Assembly: GCA_029266795.1 (NCBI GenBank)
Contig: JAQSWE010000019.1
Location: 1-24,791, forward strand
Length of the DNA stretch: 24,791 nt
Source of the DNA: Alphaproteobacteria bacterium
GTDB taxonomy: Bacteria > Pseudomonadota > Alphaproteobacteria > Micavibrionales > UBA2020
Reading direction: 5' to 3'
In this document: one piece after another, positions 13,019 through 20,698 of the stretch
Position numbering within the stretch: the first letter of the stretch is position 1
Layout: each line of letters begins with the position of its first letter
The notes under the pieces: model-generated
Database searches by the model: none
Told to the model about the DNA's origin: nothing
The model's input: the letters and a program-made list of their open reading frames with translations, nothing else
Program-made: the position numbers and the translations under genes

Positions 13019-14272
13019 ATGCATCCCTGCGGCATCGATTTCGGCACGTCGAATTCTGCGATTGCGCTGGGCGATAAGGATGGCGCGCGCCTGTTGAAGG
13101 TCGAGGGTGACAGCGACACGCTGCCGAGCGCGATTTTTTACGCGGCCAATACGCCGCATCCTGCCTTTGGACGCGCCGCGCAGAAATTGTTCTTTGAAGG
13201 CGAAGAAGGCCGCTTCATGCGCAGCCTGAAGCGTATCCTCGGCACCTCGCTGATGAACCAAGGCACGCTGGTTAATGGCCGGATGCGCGCCTTTGACGGG
13301 ATCATCGGCAATTTCATCGGCCATATCAAAGCGACTGCCGAAAAACAGCTGAACCATGAACTGACCCATGCCGTCATGGGCCGCCCCGTGCATTTCATCG
13401 ACGGCGACAAGGATGGCGACGCGCGGGCGGAATCCGAATTACAGCGCATCGCCGCCGCTGCCGGATTCAAGCATATCGCTTTCCAGTTCGAGCCCGTCGC
13501 GGCGGCCTTCGCACATGAAGTGAAGGTGACAACCGAGAAACGCGCGCTTGTGGCCGATATCGGCGGCGGCACGTCGGATTTCACGGTCATCAAGGTATCC
13601 CAAAAATACATCAACCGGGCCGACCGCACGCAGGACATCCTCGGCCATTCCGGCGTGCGCATCGGCGGCAACGATTTTGATAAATCGTTAAGTCTCTCCA
13701 GCTTCATGCCCGCTTTCGGCTATCGCAGCACCTATGGCGAAAAACGCTTCGACGTGCCGCTGTCGCCGTTCCACGACATGTCGGAATGGTCGAAGGTGAA
13801 CTTCCTCTACACGCCGAAGGTAAAGAAAGACATGCGCGATATCCTGTCGGAATCCCACGCGCCGAAACGTTTCGCGCGTTTTGTGAACGCGCTCGAACAC
13901 GAACTCGGCCACCGCATCCTGTCATCCGTTGAATCCGCCAAGATCGATTTGACGAATAGCGACAGCACAACCTCGGAATTGGGATTCATCGAAAACGGGT
14001 TCAAGCTGGATGTGCAGCGCGAGGTGTTCAACACCGCGATCACCAGCCATGTCGACCGCATTTCTGAATCGATCACCGAATGTTTGACAACTGCGGGCCT
14101 CACCGATGACGACATCGAAATCATCATCCTGACCGGCGGCCCGACAGAAACGCCTCTGCTGAAACAGGCTATCTGCTCCCGCTTTCCCAACGCGGAGCTG
14201 TCGGAGGATAACAAGCTGTCCTCCGTCGCGCTCGGCCTCGGCTATGACAGCCAGCGTAAATTCGGCATTTGA
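13019..14272 (+). CDS. yegD: Hsp70-family protein of the YegD type (417 aa)
   Basis: This is an actin/Hsp70-fold ATPase lacking the substrate-binding and lid domains of DnaK, as in E. coli YegD. Phosphate loop 1 is CGIDFGTSNSAIALG (about 4-18). FEPVAAAFAHE and the phosphate-2 loop VADIGGGTSDFTVIKV follow, then GGNDFD and the adenosine motif ILTGGPTETPLL near the C-terminus. All nucleotide-binding elements look intact. It is a putative chaperone whose clients are unknown, and it acts in the cytoplasm. ATG 13019 is chosen because AGGTGG lies just upstream; a TTG at 13004 would add five residues and hide that site. It is divergent from the lipoprotein gene and followed after about 56 bases by the secreted DUF2147-like gene, which has its own promoter. 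Confidence 0.88.
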   Translation: MHPCGIDFGTSNSAIALGDKDGARLLKVEGDSDTLPSAIFYAANTPHPAFGRAAQKLFFEGEEGRFMRSLKRILGTSLMNQGTLVNGRMRAFDGIIGNFIGHIKATAEKQLNHELTHAVMGRPVHFIDGDKDGDARAESELQRIAAAAGFKHIAFQFEPVAAAFAHEVKVTTEKRALVADIGGGTSDFTVIKVSQKYINRADRTQDILGHSGVRIGGNDFDKSLSLSSFMPAFGYRSTYGEKRFDVPLSPFHDMSEWSKVNFLYTPKVKKDMRDILSESHAPKRFARFVNALEHELGHRILSSVESAKIDLTNSDSTTSELGFIENGFKLDVQREVFNTAITSHVDRISESITECLTTAGLTDDDIEIIILTGGPTETPLLKQAICSRFPNAELSEDNKLSSVALGLGYDSQRKFGI

Positions 14273-14291
14273 ATCAATGTGATATATTTCG

Positions 14292-14321
14292 TTGACGATG
14301 CACGTATCCTTCCCTTATATT
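14292..14321 (+). promoter_or_regulatory. Promoter giving a probable leaderless mRNA
   Basis: TTGACG (14292-14297) and TATATT (14316-14321) are 18 bases apart, each one base from consensus. The expected start (14327-14329) falls on or next to ATG 14329, and no ribosome site precedes that ATG. A leaderless transcript is the simplest reading. Confidence 0.5.
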
Positions 14322-14328
14322 CACGGTT

Positions 14329-14955
14329 ATGACAAGTAAACACGCGAAGATATTTACCACTCTCGCCACCACCTCGGCGCTGGCGCTGGGATTTCTTGCG
14401 GCATCGGTTCGCCCGATGCGCGCGCAGAATGCTGTCGTGCCGCAAGCGATCGTCCAGACAATTCCGCAAACCGCGCATAGCTATTGGAAACACCCCGAAT
14501 ATGACGGCGTGATCGACCTGTGGACGGATTCAACCGGCATCCAGTTCCGCATCCACGCGCTCAACCCCGAAAATGACAAAGTGCGCAACCTTGTCGCGGG
14601 CTATGTAAGCAAGGATAAATCAAAGCTGACGCCCGCCGATTTTGAAAAGGCGCTCGATTACCGGGCGCAACTGCGCGACATGAAAAACATGGGCAATGGC
14701 CGCTGGCAGGGAAAAATCTGGATCGAGCAGCGGAAAGAGGCTTTCGGCTTCGACATCCAGTTGCCGCAGGGCGATCAGAAGAACTTGAAAATCCGCGGCT
14801 ATGCGATCAGCGGCTGGAAAAAGGTCATCACGCTTGGCGGTCTTGTGGGTAAGACGCTTGAATTCACGCCGGCCGAAAATCCCCCTGCGCGCGGATTGAT
14901 GAACGCGCCGAAGGTTTATGCGGATAGCACAGCAAACCCTGCGCTGAAACGCTAG
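14329..14955 (+). CDS. Secreted protein, distant DUF2147-like (208 aa)
   Basis: Residues 1-33 form a signal peptide (basic start, hydrophobic LATTSALALGFLAAS, cleavage near RAQ-N). The mature part has the outline of DUF2147 proteins: an early W (SYWKHPEYDGVIDLW), a central charged segment (LRDMKNMGNGRWQGKIW) and a late LKIRGYAISGW. In that family the phrases 'G.W.GG.I' and 'L.vRGY' recur, so similarity is likely but not close. Family members are small exported proteins of unknown role. No ribosome site precedes the ATG, and a promoter is placed so that the message would begin at it. The gene ends one base before the convergent DUF486 gene. Function unknown. Confidence 0.65.
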   Translation: MTSKHAKIFTTLATTSALALGFLAASVRPMRAQNAVVPQAIVQTIPQTAHSYWKHPEYDGVIDLWTDSTGIQFRIHALNPENDKVRNLVAGYVSKDKSKLTPADFEKALDYRAQLRDMKNMGNGRWQGKIWIEQRKEAFGFDIQLPQGDQKNLKIRGYAISGWKKVITLGGLVGKTLEFTPAENPPARGLMNAPKVYADSTANPALKR

Positions 14956-14956
14956 A

Positions 14957-15298
14957 TCACCATTTCTTGAAGATAAAGAACGCCGCCGCCACAATCAGCG
15001 CGAAGCCGACGAGGTGGTTCCACTTGATCGGCTCGTTCAAATACCAGACCGAAAAACCGGAAAACACGACCAGCGTGATGATTTCCTGAATGGTTTTCAG
15101 CTGCGCCGCATTGAAGATGGAACTGCCCATCCGGTTCGCCGGCACCTGAAGGCAATATTCGAAAAACGCGATACCCCAACTGACAAGGATGACGATCCAA
15201 AGCGCGGTTTCCTTATGCTTCAGGTGGCCGTACCACGCGAATGTCATGAAGACGTTGGAGGCGAACAATAGGGCGATGGTTTTGAGGGCGACGTCCAT
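14957..15298 (-). CDS. DUF486 family membrane protein (113 aa)
   Basis: This is a small four-helix inner-membrane protein of the DUF486 family, related to DMT-type transporters. Family hallmarks are visible: SNVFMTFAWYGHLK (14-27), VSWGIAFFEYCLQVPANRMG (39-58), QLKTIQEIITLVVFSGFS (66-83), and a last helix ending FFIFKKW. The length equals the family norm. No substrate is established for the family as far as I know. ATG 15298 follows AAGGAAA. It starts nine bases after the MATE gene ends, so it is the last gene of the minus-strand operon pirin, flavin reductase, MATE, DUF486. That company suggests detoxification or export of a small molecule under control of the divergent LysR regulator. Confidence 0.85.
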   Translation of the reverse strand: MDVALKTIALLFASNVFMTFAWYGHLKHKETALWIVILVSWGIAFFEYCLQVPANRMGSSIFNAAQLKTIQEIITLVVFSGFSVWYLNEPIKWNHLVGFALIVAAAFFIFKKW

Positions 15299-15307
15299 GG
15301 CTTTTCC

Positions 15308-16633
15308 TTACGAAGCGATTTTCTTGTTCCAGTAATAAGACACGATGCCGAGGATGAAGTTGGTGATGAGCAGCGCGGCAAGGATACCGCTGAAGCCCAT
15401 CTTCGCCTGCAGCAGATAGGCGAGCGGCACATAAATCACAAAAGTCTTGAGCAGGATCAGCGTCGTCGCGGGCAGCGGCTTACCCATCGCATTAAGCGCG
15501 GCGTTCGACACCACCAGCACGCCCAGCGCCCCATAGCTGATCGGCACCCAGTGCAGGTATTGCGCGGTGTAGGCGATGACTTGCGCGTTGGAATCAAAAA
15601 ATGTCGGGATCTGGTAGGCGAAAATCCACAACCCCGCCGCGATGCCCAAGCCCCAGATCAGCGAATACTTCGCGCCCGTCGCGGTCGCCTGCTGGATGCG
15701 TCCGTAGTTTCCCGCGCCGTAATTCTGGCCGGTGAAAATGGCAATCGCCGCGCCCATGGAATAGAACAGCAGCGTCGCCATGCTCTCGATCCGCGTCGCA
15801 ACGCCGAGCGCCGCGACGGCTTCCTTGCCGAACTGCGCCGCCATCCACGTGATGATGGCGGCGGAAATAGGCGCAATCTGGTTGCTGACGATCGACGGTA
15901 CCGCCACATGCAAAATCCGGCCCCATGATTTCAGCAGGTCGGGATGGATGATGGGATGCGTCAGAATTTTCTTTTTGAAAATCAGGAAGTACATCGACAC
16001 GCAGCAGGTCAGGTAATAGGAGCAGACCAGCGTCGCCGCTGCCCCCGCCAGTTTCCATTCGGGAAACGGCCCCCAGCCGAAGATGAAGAACGGATCGAGG
16101 ATGATGTTGGTGACGGCCAGCAGCGTCATCATTTTTGACACGAAATGCGTATCCCCCGTCGCGCGGATGCAGGCATTGCCGACCATCAAAATCCCGAGGA
16201 ACGGCAAGCCGCAATACCAGATCATCATATAGCGATGAATCAAGGGCATCAGGTCAGGCGTCGCGCCCATCAGTCGGAAGATCGGGTCGATGAACAGCAT
16301 ACCAAGGATGGCGGCGACCACGACGCTGACGACCGTCAGGCTGAGCGCGTCGGTTGCCATACGGCGCACCTTTTCAAAATCGCCCTCGCCATAGACGCGC
16401 GCGATCACCGATGTCGTGCCGACCGATGTGCCGAAGACAATGCCCATGAAGAACATCAGCACAGGGATGGTGAAGCCCAGCGCCGCAAGATACTGCGTGC
16501 CGAGCCGCGAGATAAACCATGCGTCGAACACCGAAAAGCTGGTCATCGCCAGCATGCCCCAGGCAAGCGGGAGCGTCAGGCGCCTGATATGCGCGCCCGG
16601 ATCGCCCTCCAGCAGCGTGGGTCTGGTGTTCAA
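15308..16633 (-). CDS. MATE-family multidrug/toxin efflux transporter (441 aa)
   Basis: MATE transporters export cationic or aromatic compounds in exchange for Na+ or H+. This one has the usual length and about twelve hydrophobic segments in two similar halves. Typical motifs are the early PLAWGMLAMTSFSVFDAWFISRLGTQYLAALGF, the loop GDTHFVSKM near residue 160, and the second-half GAAIAIFTGQNYGAGNY (about 290-306). It belongs to the inner membrane. The start appears to be TTG 16633, since the next in-frame Met is residue 27, inside the first helix; upstream G-rich sequence could serve as a weak ribosome site. It lies 13 bases after the flavin-reductase gene and nine before DUF486, so it is in one operon with them. 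The exported substrate is unknown. Confidence 0.9.
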   Translation of the reverse strand: MNTRPTLLEGDPGAHIRRLTLPLAWGMLAMTSFSVFDAWFISRLGTQYLAALGFTIPVLMFFMGIVFGTSVGTTSVIARVYGEGDFEKVRRMATDALSLTVVSVVVAAILGMLFIDPIFRLMGATPDLMPLIHRYMMIWYCGLPFLGILMVGNACIRATGDTHFVSKMMTLLAVTNIILDPFFIFGWGPFPEWKLAGAAATLVCSYYLTCCVSMYFLIFKKKILTHPIIHPDLLKSWGRILHVAVPSIVSNQIAPISAAIITWMAAQFGKEAVAALGVATRIESMATLLFYSMGAAIAIFTGQNYGAGNYGRIQQATATGAKYSLIWGLGIAAGLWIFAYQIPTFFDSNAQVIAYTAQYLHWVPISYGALGVLVVSNAALNAMGKPLPATTLILLKTFVIYVPLAYLLQAKMGFSGILAALLITNFILGIVSYYWNKKIAS

Positions 16634-16646
16634 GGTTTAGCCCCGC

Positions 16647-17231
16647 TTATGCCTTCAGTTTCTGCAAGGTTTTCACGAGATCCTGCGCGATGCCCGCAAC
16701 GCCTTTGGCGAATTTTTCGTCCTTCAGCGTGCCGTCGTCGTTGAATGCCCCGCCTGCGCCGCCCACCGCCTGCATACGCGGCAGGACAGTCACATTGATG
16801 TTCATCAGCAGTTCGCGCAAGGCGTAGAGCCCGCGCAATCCGCCGAGCGCACCGGGCGACGCCGCCATGATGCCCGCGTATTTTCCTGCGAATGCAGCGG
16901 CGGAACCTTCGCCCGCTTCCGTCGGACGGCTCGCCCAGTCGATGGTGTTTTTCAGCACGCCGGAATAACCGCTGTTGTATTCGGGTGATGCGATGATGTA
17001 GCCATCCGCTTCCTTCACCAGCTTCTTGAACTCGAGCGCCTTGGGCGGCAGGCCGGAGGCGGATTCATCGTCGCCGTCATACAGCGGCATCGGGTAATCC
17101 TTCAGGTCGACCAGCGTCACATCGGCGCCCCCATCACCCGCCGCTTGCGCGGCGAGTTTTGCGAGTTTCTTGTTGAACGAGCCTTCGCGCGTTGCCCCGG
17201 CGAAAACGAGGATTTTTGTTTTTGTGGCCAT
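16647..17231 (-). CDS. NAD(P)H-dependent FMN reductase, flavodoxin fold (194 aa)
   Basis: This is a small flavoprotein of the NADPH-dependent FMN reductase / azoreductase-like family, which reduces FMN, quinones or related substrates with NAD(P)H. The FMN phosphate loop is FAGATREGSFNKKLA (10-24). The second signature is SPEYNSGYSGVLKNTIDW (82-99), and GALGGLRGL follows at about 131-139 for the isoalloxazine side. The length is typical, and no residue seems missing. ATG 17231 is preceded by AAAGGAAA. It is the second gene of the operon that begins with pirin, 18 bases downstream. Quinone reduction fits a role beside a pirin and an efflux pump, but the substrate is an inference. Confidence 0.9.
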   Translation of the reverse strand: MATKTKILVFAGATREGSFNKKLAKLAAQAAGDGGADVTLVDLKDYPMPLYDGDDESASGLPPKALEFKKLVKEADGYIIASPEYNSGYSGVLKNTIDWASRPTEAGEGSAAAFAGKYAGIMAASPGALGGLRGLYALRELLMNINVTVLPRMQAVGGAGGAFNDDGTLKDEKFAKGVAGIAQDLVKTLQKLKA

Positions 17232-17249
17232 AGTTATTGTTTCCTTTTG

Positions 17250-17954
17250 TTAACGGGGCAGTTCGAACACGAGCAGTTCGGATTTTTCGGTCGCTTTAAT
17301 ATCCGCCTTGCCGGCTTCATTATCAAGCCCGAGCGCATCGCCCTGCTCCAGAGTTTTGCCTAGCAGTTCCGCAGAACCGCGCGCCATCTGGAACCAGTAT
17401 TTGCGGTCCGGCTTCATTTCCAGAGAAACGCTTGCGCCCGCATCCATGCGCGCAACCCAGAGCTTTGCATCCTGCTTGATGACCAGCGAGCCGTTTTCGC
17501 CATCGGGCGACACGACCAGCCGCAGCGCATTCTGCATCTCCGCCGGATTGAACGTGGTTTGCTGGTAACCCGGTGCCGTACCCGCAACATTGGGCATGAT
17601 CCAGATTTGCAGCAGGTGGACGTCTTCATTCTCCGACGGGTTCTTCTCGCTGTGGAGAATCCCCTTGCCGGCGCTCATCAACTGCACATCGCCGGGGCGG
17701 ATGATGCCGCCATTACCGAGGCTGTCCTTATGCTCCAGAGAGCCTTCCAGGACATAGGTCATGATCTCCATATTCGCGTGCGGATGGGTGTCGAAACCCG
17801 TACCGGCGCGAACCACGTCTTCGTTGATGACACGCAGGGGGCCAAAGCCCATGTTGCGGGGGTCATAATATTCGCCGAAGGAGAAGCTGTGGAAGCTTTG
17901 CAGCCAGTAAGTGCTTGTTTCTCCACGGTCATTTGATTTTGTGATGTTCATCAT
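17250..17954 (-). CDS. Pirin-family protein (234 aa)
   Basis: Pirins are bicupin proteins with one metal site in the N-terminal cupin; some bacterial ones have quercetin 2,3-dioxygenase activity. The metal ligands are present: FDTHPHANMEIMTYVLEG with His57 and His59, then AGKGILHSE with His101 and Glu103. LEHKDSLGNGG lies between them. The length (234 aa) fits the YhhW/YhaK class. The start is a tandem ATG ATG (17954/17951); GGTG lies just upstream. It is the first gene of the minus-strand operon and faces the LysR gene across 101 bases containing a T-N11-A dyad. The natural substrate is unknown; oxidation of an aromatic compound is the best guess. Confidence 0.92.
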   Translation of the reverse strand: MMNITKSNDRGETSTYWLQSFHSFSFGEYYDPRNMGFGPLRVINEDVVRAGTGFDTHPHANMEIMTYVLEGSLEHKDSLGNGGIIRPGDVQLMSAGKGILHSEKNPSENEDVHLLQIWIMPNVAGTAPGYQQTTFNPAEMQNALRLVVSPDGENGSLVIKQDAKLWVARMDAGASVSLEMKPDRKYWFQMARGSAELLGKTLEQGDALGLDNEAGKADIKATEKSELLVFELPR

Positions 17955-18030
17955 GTTACACCAACCTTTCTATCTATCAATATATCTGTTCGTTAAAAAA
18001 GCGGAATACTAGAAAATTGTCATTTATATT

Positions 18031-18043
18031 TCGATTTATTCGA
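18031..18043. promoter_or_regulatory. Candidate LysR-type operator (T-N11-A dyad)
   Basis: TCGATTTATTCGA fits the LysR box T-N11-A and has TCGA at both ends. It lies 77-89 bases upstream of the pirin start and 12 bases before the LysR start, a position that suits activation of the pirin operon and self-repression of the regulator. Confidence 0.45.
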
Positions 18044-18055
18044 CTAACATGAATT

Positions 18056-18949
18056 ATGGACAGATTGGCCAATATCCTCGCTTTCGTGACGGTCGCCGAG
18101 ACCAATAGCTTCGCCGAAACGGCGCGGCGGCTGAACATCGCCAATTCGGTCGTCAGCAAACGCATCAAGGATCTCGAAGGTTATCTTGGCACCCGCCTGC
18201 TCCAGCGCACGACGCGGCATGTGGCGCTGACCGATGCGGGATACCAGTATTTCGATCATGCACGACGCATCATCCACGAACTCGCCGAAGTCGAAGAGAA
18301 CCTGCGCTATCAAAACGAAAACCCCGTCGGCGATGTTCGGGTGAGCGCACCTGTGACTTTCGGCACGAAATTTCTCGGCCCCGCGATTGCGTCGTTCCTC
18401 GACAAATATCCCGATGTCGGCGTACGGCTGTTCCTCGGCGATCGTTCGGCGGAGTTGACGCAGGAGGATTTCGATCTTGCCATCCGCATCGGCGATATTG
18501 CCAACACCTCATTGGTGGCGCGCAAACTGGCGGAAAGCAGGCGCGTAACAGTGGCGAGCCCCGCTTACTTAGATAAACACGGGCGGCCCGAAAAGCCGCA
18601 GGACCTGTCTCAGCACAACTGCATGGTTTATAGCGGCGTCAATGACGGCAAGGCCTGGGGCTACCGCATCAACGGGCGCAAGCATCTGCAGCCGGTGGCG
18701 GGACGTTTTTCCAGCGACAACGGCACGCTGCTGCTGGATGCCGCCTTGCGCGATTGCGGCATCACCGTGCTTCCCAGCTTTATCGTCGGCAACCATGTGA
18801 ACAATGGCGAGCTGGAAATATTGCTGGAGGAATACGAGGAAGAACCGATGCTGATCCAGGCCGTCTATGTGCCGCAGCGCCACCTCAGCGCCCGCACCCG
18901 CAAATTCATCGACCATCTGGTCCAATATTTCGCAGCCTTTTCAGGGTAA
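18056..18949 (+). CDS. LysR-family transcriptional regulator (297 aa)
   Basis: This is a LysR-type regulator with an N-terminal winged helix-turn-helix (about 1-60). The segment FVTVAETNSFAETARRLNIANSVVSKRIKDLEGYLGTRLLQRTTRHVALTDAG follows the family pattern. A linker helix (about 65-88) and a periplasmic-binding-protein-like effector domain (about 90-290) follow, starting GDVRVSAPVTFG. The wording RTTRxVxLTDAG and APVTFG places it near the AaeR/CrgA-like group that often responds to aromatic or electrophilic compounds; that assignment is tentative. It is divergently transcribed from the pirin operon with a T-N11-A dyad between, the normal arrangement for control of a neighbour. The effector is unknown. 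No strong ribosome site precedes ATG 18056. Confidence 0.93.
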   Translation: MDRLANILAFVTVAETNSFAETARRLNIANSVVSKRIKDLEGYLGTRLLQRTTRHVALTDAGYQYFDHARRIIHELAEVEENLRYQNENPVGDVRVSAPVTFGTKFLGPAIASFLDKYPDVGVRLFLGDRSAELTQEDFDLAIRIGDIANTSLVARKLAESRRVTVASPAYLDKHGRPEKPQDLSQHNCMVYSGVNDGKAWGYRINGRKHLQPVAGRFSSDNGTLLLDAALRDCGITVLPSFIVGNHVNNGELEILLEEYEEEPMLIQAVYVPQRHLSARTRKFIDHLVQYFAAFSG

Positions 18950-19012
18950 TGGTGGCAGTTGACTCCATGTGAATAATTGCCATAAAATGGCATATTCTCA
19001 GGAGTATATAAA

Positions 19013-19396
19013 ATGACCCGCCTTGACCAGTTCATGCAGAACGCGCGCGACATCGTTGATGCGTCGCCCCATGTGTCGATCGACCGCGAAAAACTGCACG
19101 GCGTGGCGGCAAGTTTCAAGCAGGCCGGCGCCCCGCCCGCATGGAACAATTACATCAGCGACACCGCAAAGCAGGACCCGTTCGACGCCACGCGGGTGCT
19201 GTTTGAAATGGCGCTGATCTGCGCGCAACAGGGCGGCTTCATCACTCCCGACGCAAACGGCTTACCGCAAAAATGGAACATCAACGGCTCCGGCGCCGCC
19301 CAAGATGGACGAGCTGCGCACCGCGAAAATCATTCCCGGCATCGATTTCACCGATGCCGCGCAGGTGAATGCGAAAATGGCGCCGCTGCTCAATGA
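19013..19396 (+). CDS. Queuosine-salvage-like protein, N-terminal part of a frameshifted gene
   Basis: ATG 19013 has a good ribosome site (CAGGAG, eight bases away). The first ~95 residues read as a normal protein: MTRLDQFMQNARDIVDASPH, then VSIDREKLHGVAASF, matching the start of Q-salvage (DUF2419 / queuosine 5'-phosphate N-glycosylase) proteins (ARxIxxxSxxVxIDxExLxxxA). After NINGSGA (about 19297) the frame turns into Arg/His-rich nonsense and stops at 19396. The sensible continuation lies in the +1 frame, beginning with P-K-M-D-E-L-R. The combined product would be about 310 residues, the usual family length. The segment after residue 96 is therefore probably not real coding sequence. Either the gene is broken or one base is extra in GGCGCCGCCC (19292-19301). 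Confidence 0.55.
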   Translation: MTRLDQFMQNARDIVDASPHVSIDREKLHGVAASFKQAGAPPAWNNYISDTAKQDPFDATRVLFEMALICAQQGGFITPDANGLPQKWNINGSGAAQDGRAAHRENHSRHRFHRCRAGECENGAAAQ

Positions 19397-19943
19397 CGCA
19401 CCGATGGCGCAGGAACGACTTGCCATGTTCCGCGAATTCGCCGACCCTGCCGCCTATGCCGCGCTCGATAAAATCGTGAAGGCGGCATGGCAGCCGGAAG
19501 ATAACAAATACAATTTCGATTTCACCTTCATTAACGCCATGGCGGAGATTTTCCCGCAAAGCTTCGCCGCCGATCCGTTCCGCAAGAAAGCGATCCTGTC
19601 GGTGCTGATGACGGCGGCGCATGCCGAAAACCGCGGCGTGGCGGTTGTGACCGACGCGCCTGTCGCCTCCGATTACGTACTGCCGCAAGTGCTGGAGGGG
19701 CTGGGCGTGCTGAAACTCTCCGATGAGTTGCGCGAAAAACTGGTAGCGAAGCAGGGCTTCGCGGAAAATGACCCCGTCGTGCGCGATTTGCGCGCTGCCA
19801 CCATCACCGCCGCCGATGAACTGGCGAAAGCGAGCGGTGCGCGGGCGCAGGATATCGACAGCCATCTCTGGCTGGCGGGACGCGACCCGGCGGTGAAACC
19901 AAAATTGCTTCCCGCGATCAACGTTTACACGGCATGGTTCTGA
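19305..19943 (+). CDS. Queuosine-salvage-like protein, C-terminal part of a frameshifted gene
   Basis: This 212-codon frame carries the recognisable part of the family. VASDYVLPQVLEGLGVLKLSDELREKL (about 124-150) matches the Q-salvage signature 'FADYRxPQVLxxLGxLxYSxxL'. It is followed by VVRDLRAATITAADEL (like 'EVEIRxxTIxAxEL') and IDSHLWLAGRD (like 'DxyLWdyarD'). Qng1-type enzymes release queuine from queuosine 5'-monophosphate so the base can re-enter tRNA modification. This is a distant member, and the NFSFW motif of the eukaryotic enzyme is not visible in the N-terminal part, so the activity is uncertain. ATG 19305 has no ribosome site, and the frame is open upstream through S-T-A-P-A-P-P-K, so it is better read as the 3' part of the gene starting at 19013. 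The next gene follows after a single base. Confidence 0.6.
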   Translation: MDELRTAKIIPGIDFTDAAQVNAKMAPLLNDAPMAQERLAMFREFADPAAYAALDKIVKAAWQPEDNKYNFDFTFINAMAEIFPQSFAADPFRKKAILSVLMTAAHAENRGVAVVTDAPVASDYVLPQVLEGLGVLKLSDELREKLVAKQGFAENDPVVRDLRAATITAADELAKASGARAQDIDSHLWLAGRDPAVKPKLLPAINVYTAWF

Positions 19944-19944
19944 C

Positions 19945-20640
19945 ATGACAATTATTGCCATCGGCGGCGCAGAGGACAAGACGGGCGAGATGACCGTGCT
20001 GAAGCGCGTGCTGGCGGAGGCAGGCGTTGAAACCCCGCGCGTGCTGGTCATCACGACCGCGACCGGATACCCCGAAGAAGTCGCCGAAAAATACCGCGAT
20101 GCCTTCGCGCGGCTGAATGTGACACCCGATATCCGCCATATCACGACGAAACCCGAGGCCGATGCGCCCGCCAGCATCGCGTCGCTCAAAAATTACGATG
20201 TCGTTTTCTTTTCCGGCGGCGATCAGGAAAAACTGTCGGCGGCCTTTGGCGGCACGGTGTTTCTGGCGGCGCTCTCCGCGCGCGAGGCGGAAGGTGCGGT
20301 GATTGCAGGCACCAGCGCGGGTGCCGCTGCCATGTCGCAGTTGATGATCACGGGCGGAGAGCCGCGCAACGCGCTGAAGCCGGGCGGTCTTGGCCTTGGC
20401 GAAGGATTAAGCTTCACGCCCGATGTCGTCTTCGACACGCATTTCAACCAGCGCCATCGGTTGAAGCGTTTGTTCGGCGCGGCAGCTGCAGATTCTCGCA
20501 AGGTTGGCGTGGGTCTGGATGAAGATACCGGCGTTGTCGTTAAAAAGAATAATTTTGAAGTCATTGGCAGCGGGCGCGTGACCGTGCTGAAAGACGGCGT
20601 TGTGACGCGCCATAAATCGGGCGACAGTTTCACGCTTTAA
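19945..20640 (+). CDS. Cyanophycinase-like serine peptidase, family S51 (231 aa)
   Basis: S51 peptidases hydrolyse beta-aspartyl or Asp-linked dipeptides; cyanophycinase cuts cyanophycin into beta-Asp-Arg. The nucleophile is Ser124 in AGTSAGAAAMS. Also present are FFSGGDQ (89-94), the His segment FDTHFNQRHRLKRL (163-176, His166) and VGLDEDTGVVV (189-199), all typical of cyanophycinase. The length (231) is shorter than most cyanophycinases (about 270) and nearer to aspartyl dipeptidase PepE, so that activity is an alternative. There is no signal peptide, so the enzyme is cytoplasmic. No cyanophycin synthetase is in the window. The ATG is one base after the stop of the Q-salvage-like gene, so the two are translationally coupled. 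A strong terminator follows. Confidence 0.82.
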   Translation: MTIIAIGGAEDKTGEMTVLKRVLAEAGVETPRVLVITTATGYPEEVAEKYRDAFARLNVTPDIRHITTKPEADAPASIASLKNYDVVFFSGGDQEKLSAAFGGTVFLAALSAREAEGAVIAGTSAGAAAMSQLMITGGEPRNALKPGGLGLGEGLSFTPDVVFDTHFNQRHRLKRLFGAAAADSRKVGVGLDEDTGVVVKKNNFEVIGSGRVTVLKDGVVTRHKSGDSFTL

Positions 20641-20651
20641 TTCCCGCCAAT

Positions 20652-20686
20652 AAAAAAGCCCCCGCCTGAATGACGGGGGCTTTTTT
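20652..20686. terminator. Strong bidirectional Rho-independent terminator
   Basis: AAAAAAGCCCCCG (20652-20664) and CGGGGGCTTTTTT (20674-20686) pair perfectly over 13 bases around a nine-base loop. With U tracts on both strands it serves the plus-strand cyanophycinase gene and the convergent minus-strand dps gene. Confidence 0.95.
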
Positions 20687-20698
20687 AATTCATGCCGC

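Noticed and set aside
19945..20640. Cyanophycin metabolism operon
   Set aside because: No cyanophycin synthetase is visible, and the short length also fits an aspartyl dipeptidase, so only the peptidase family is claimed.
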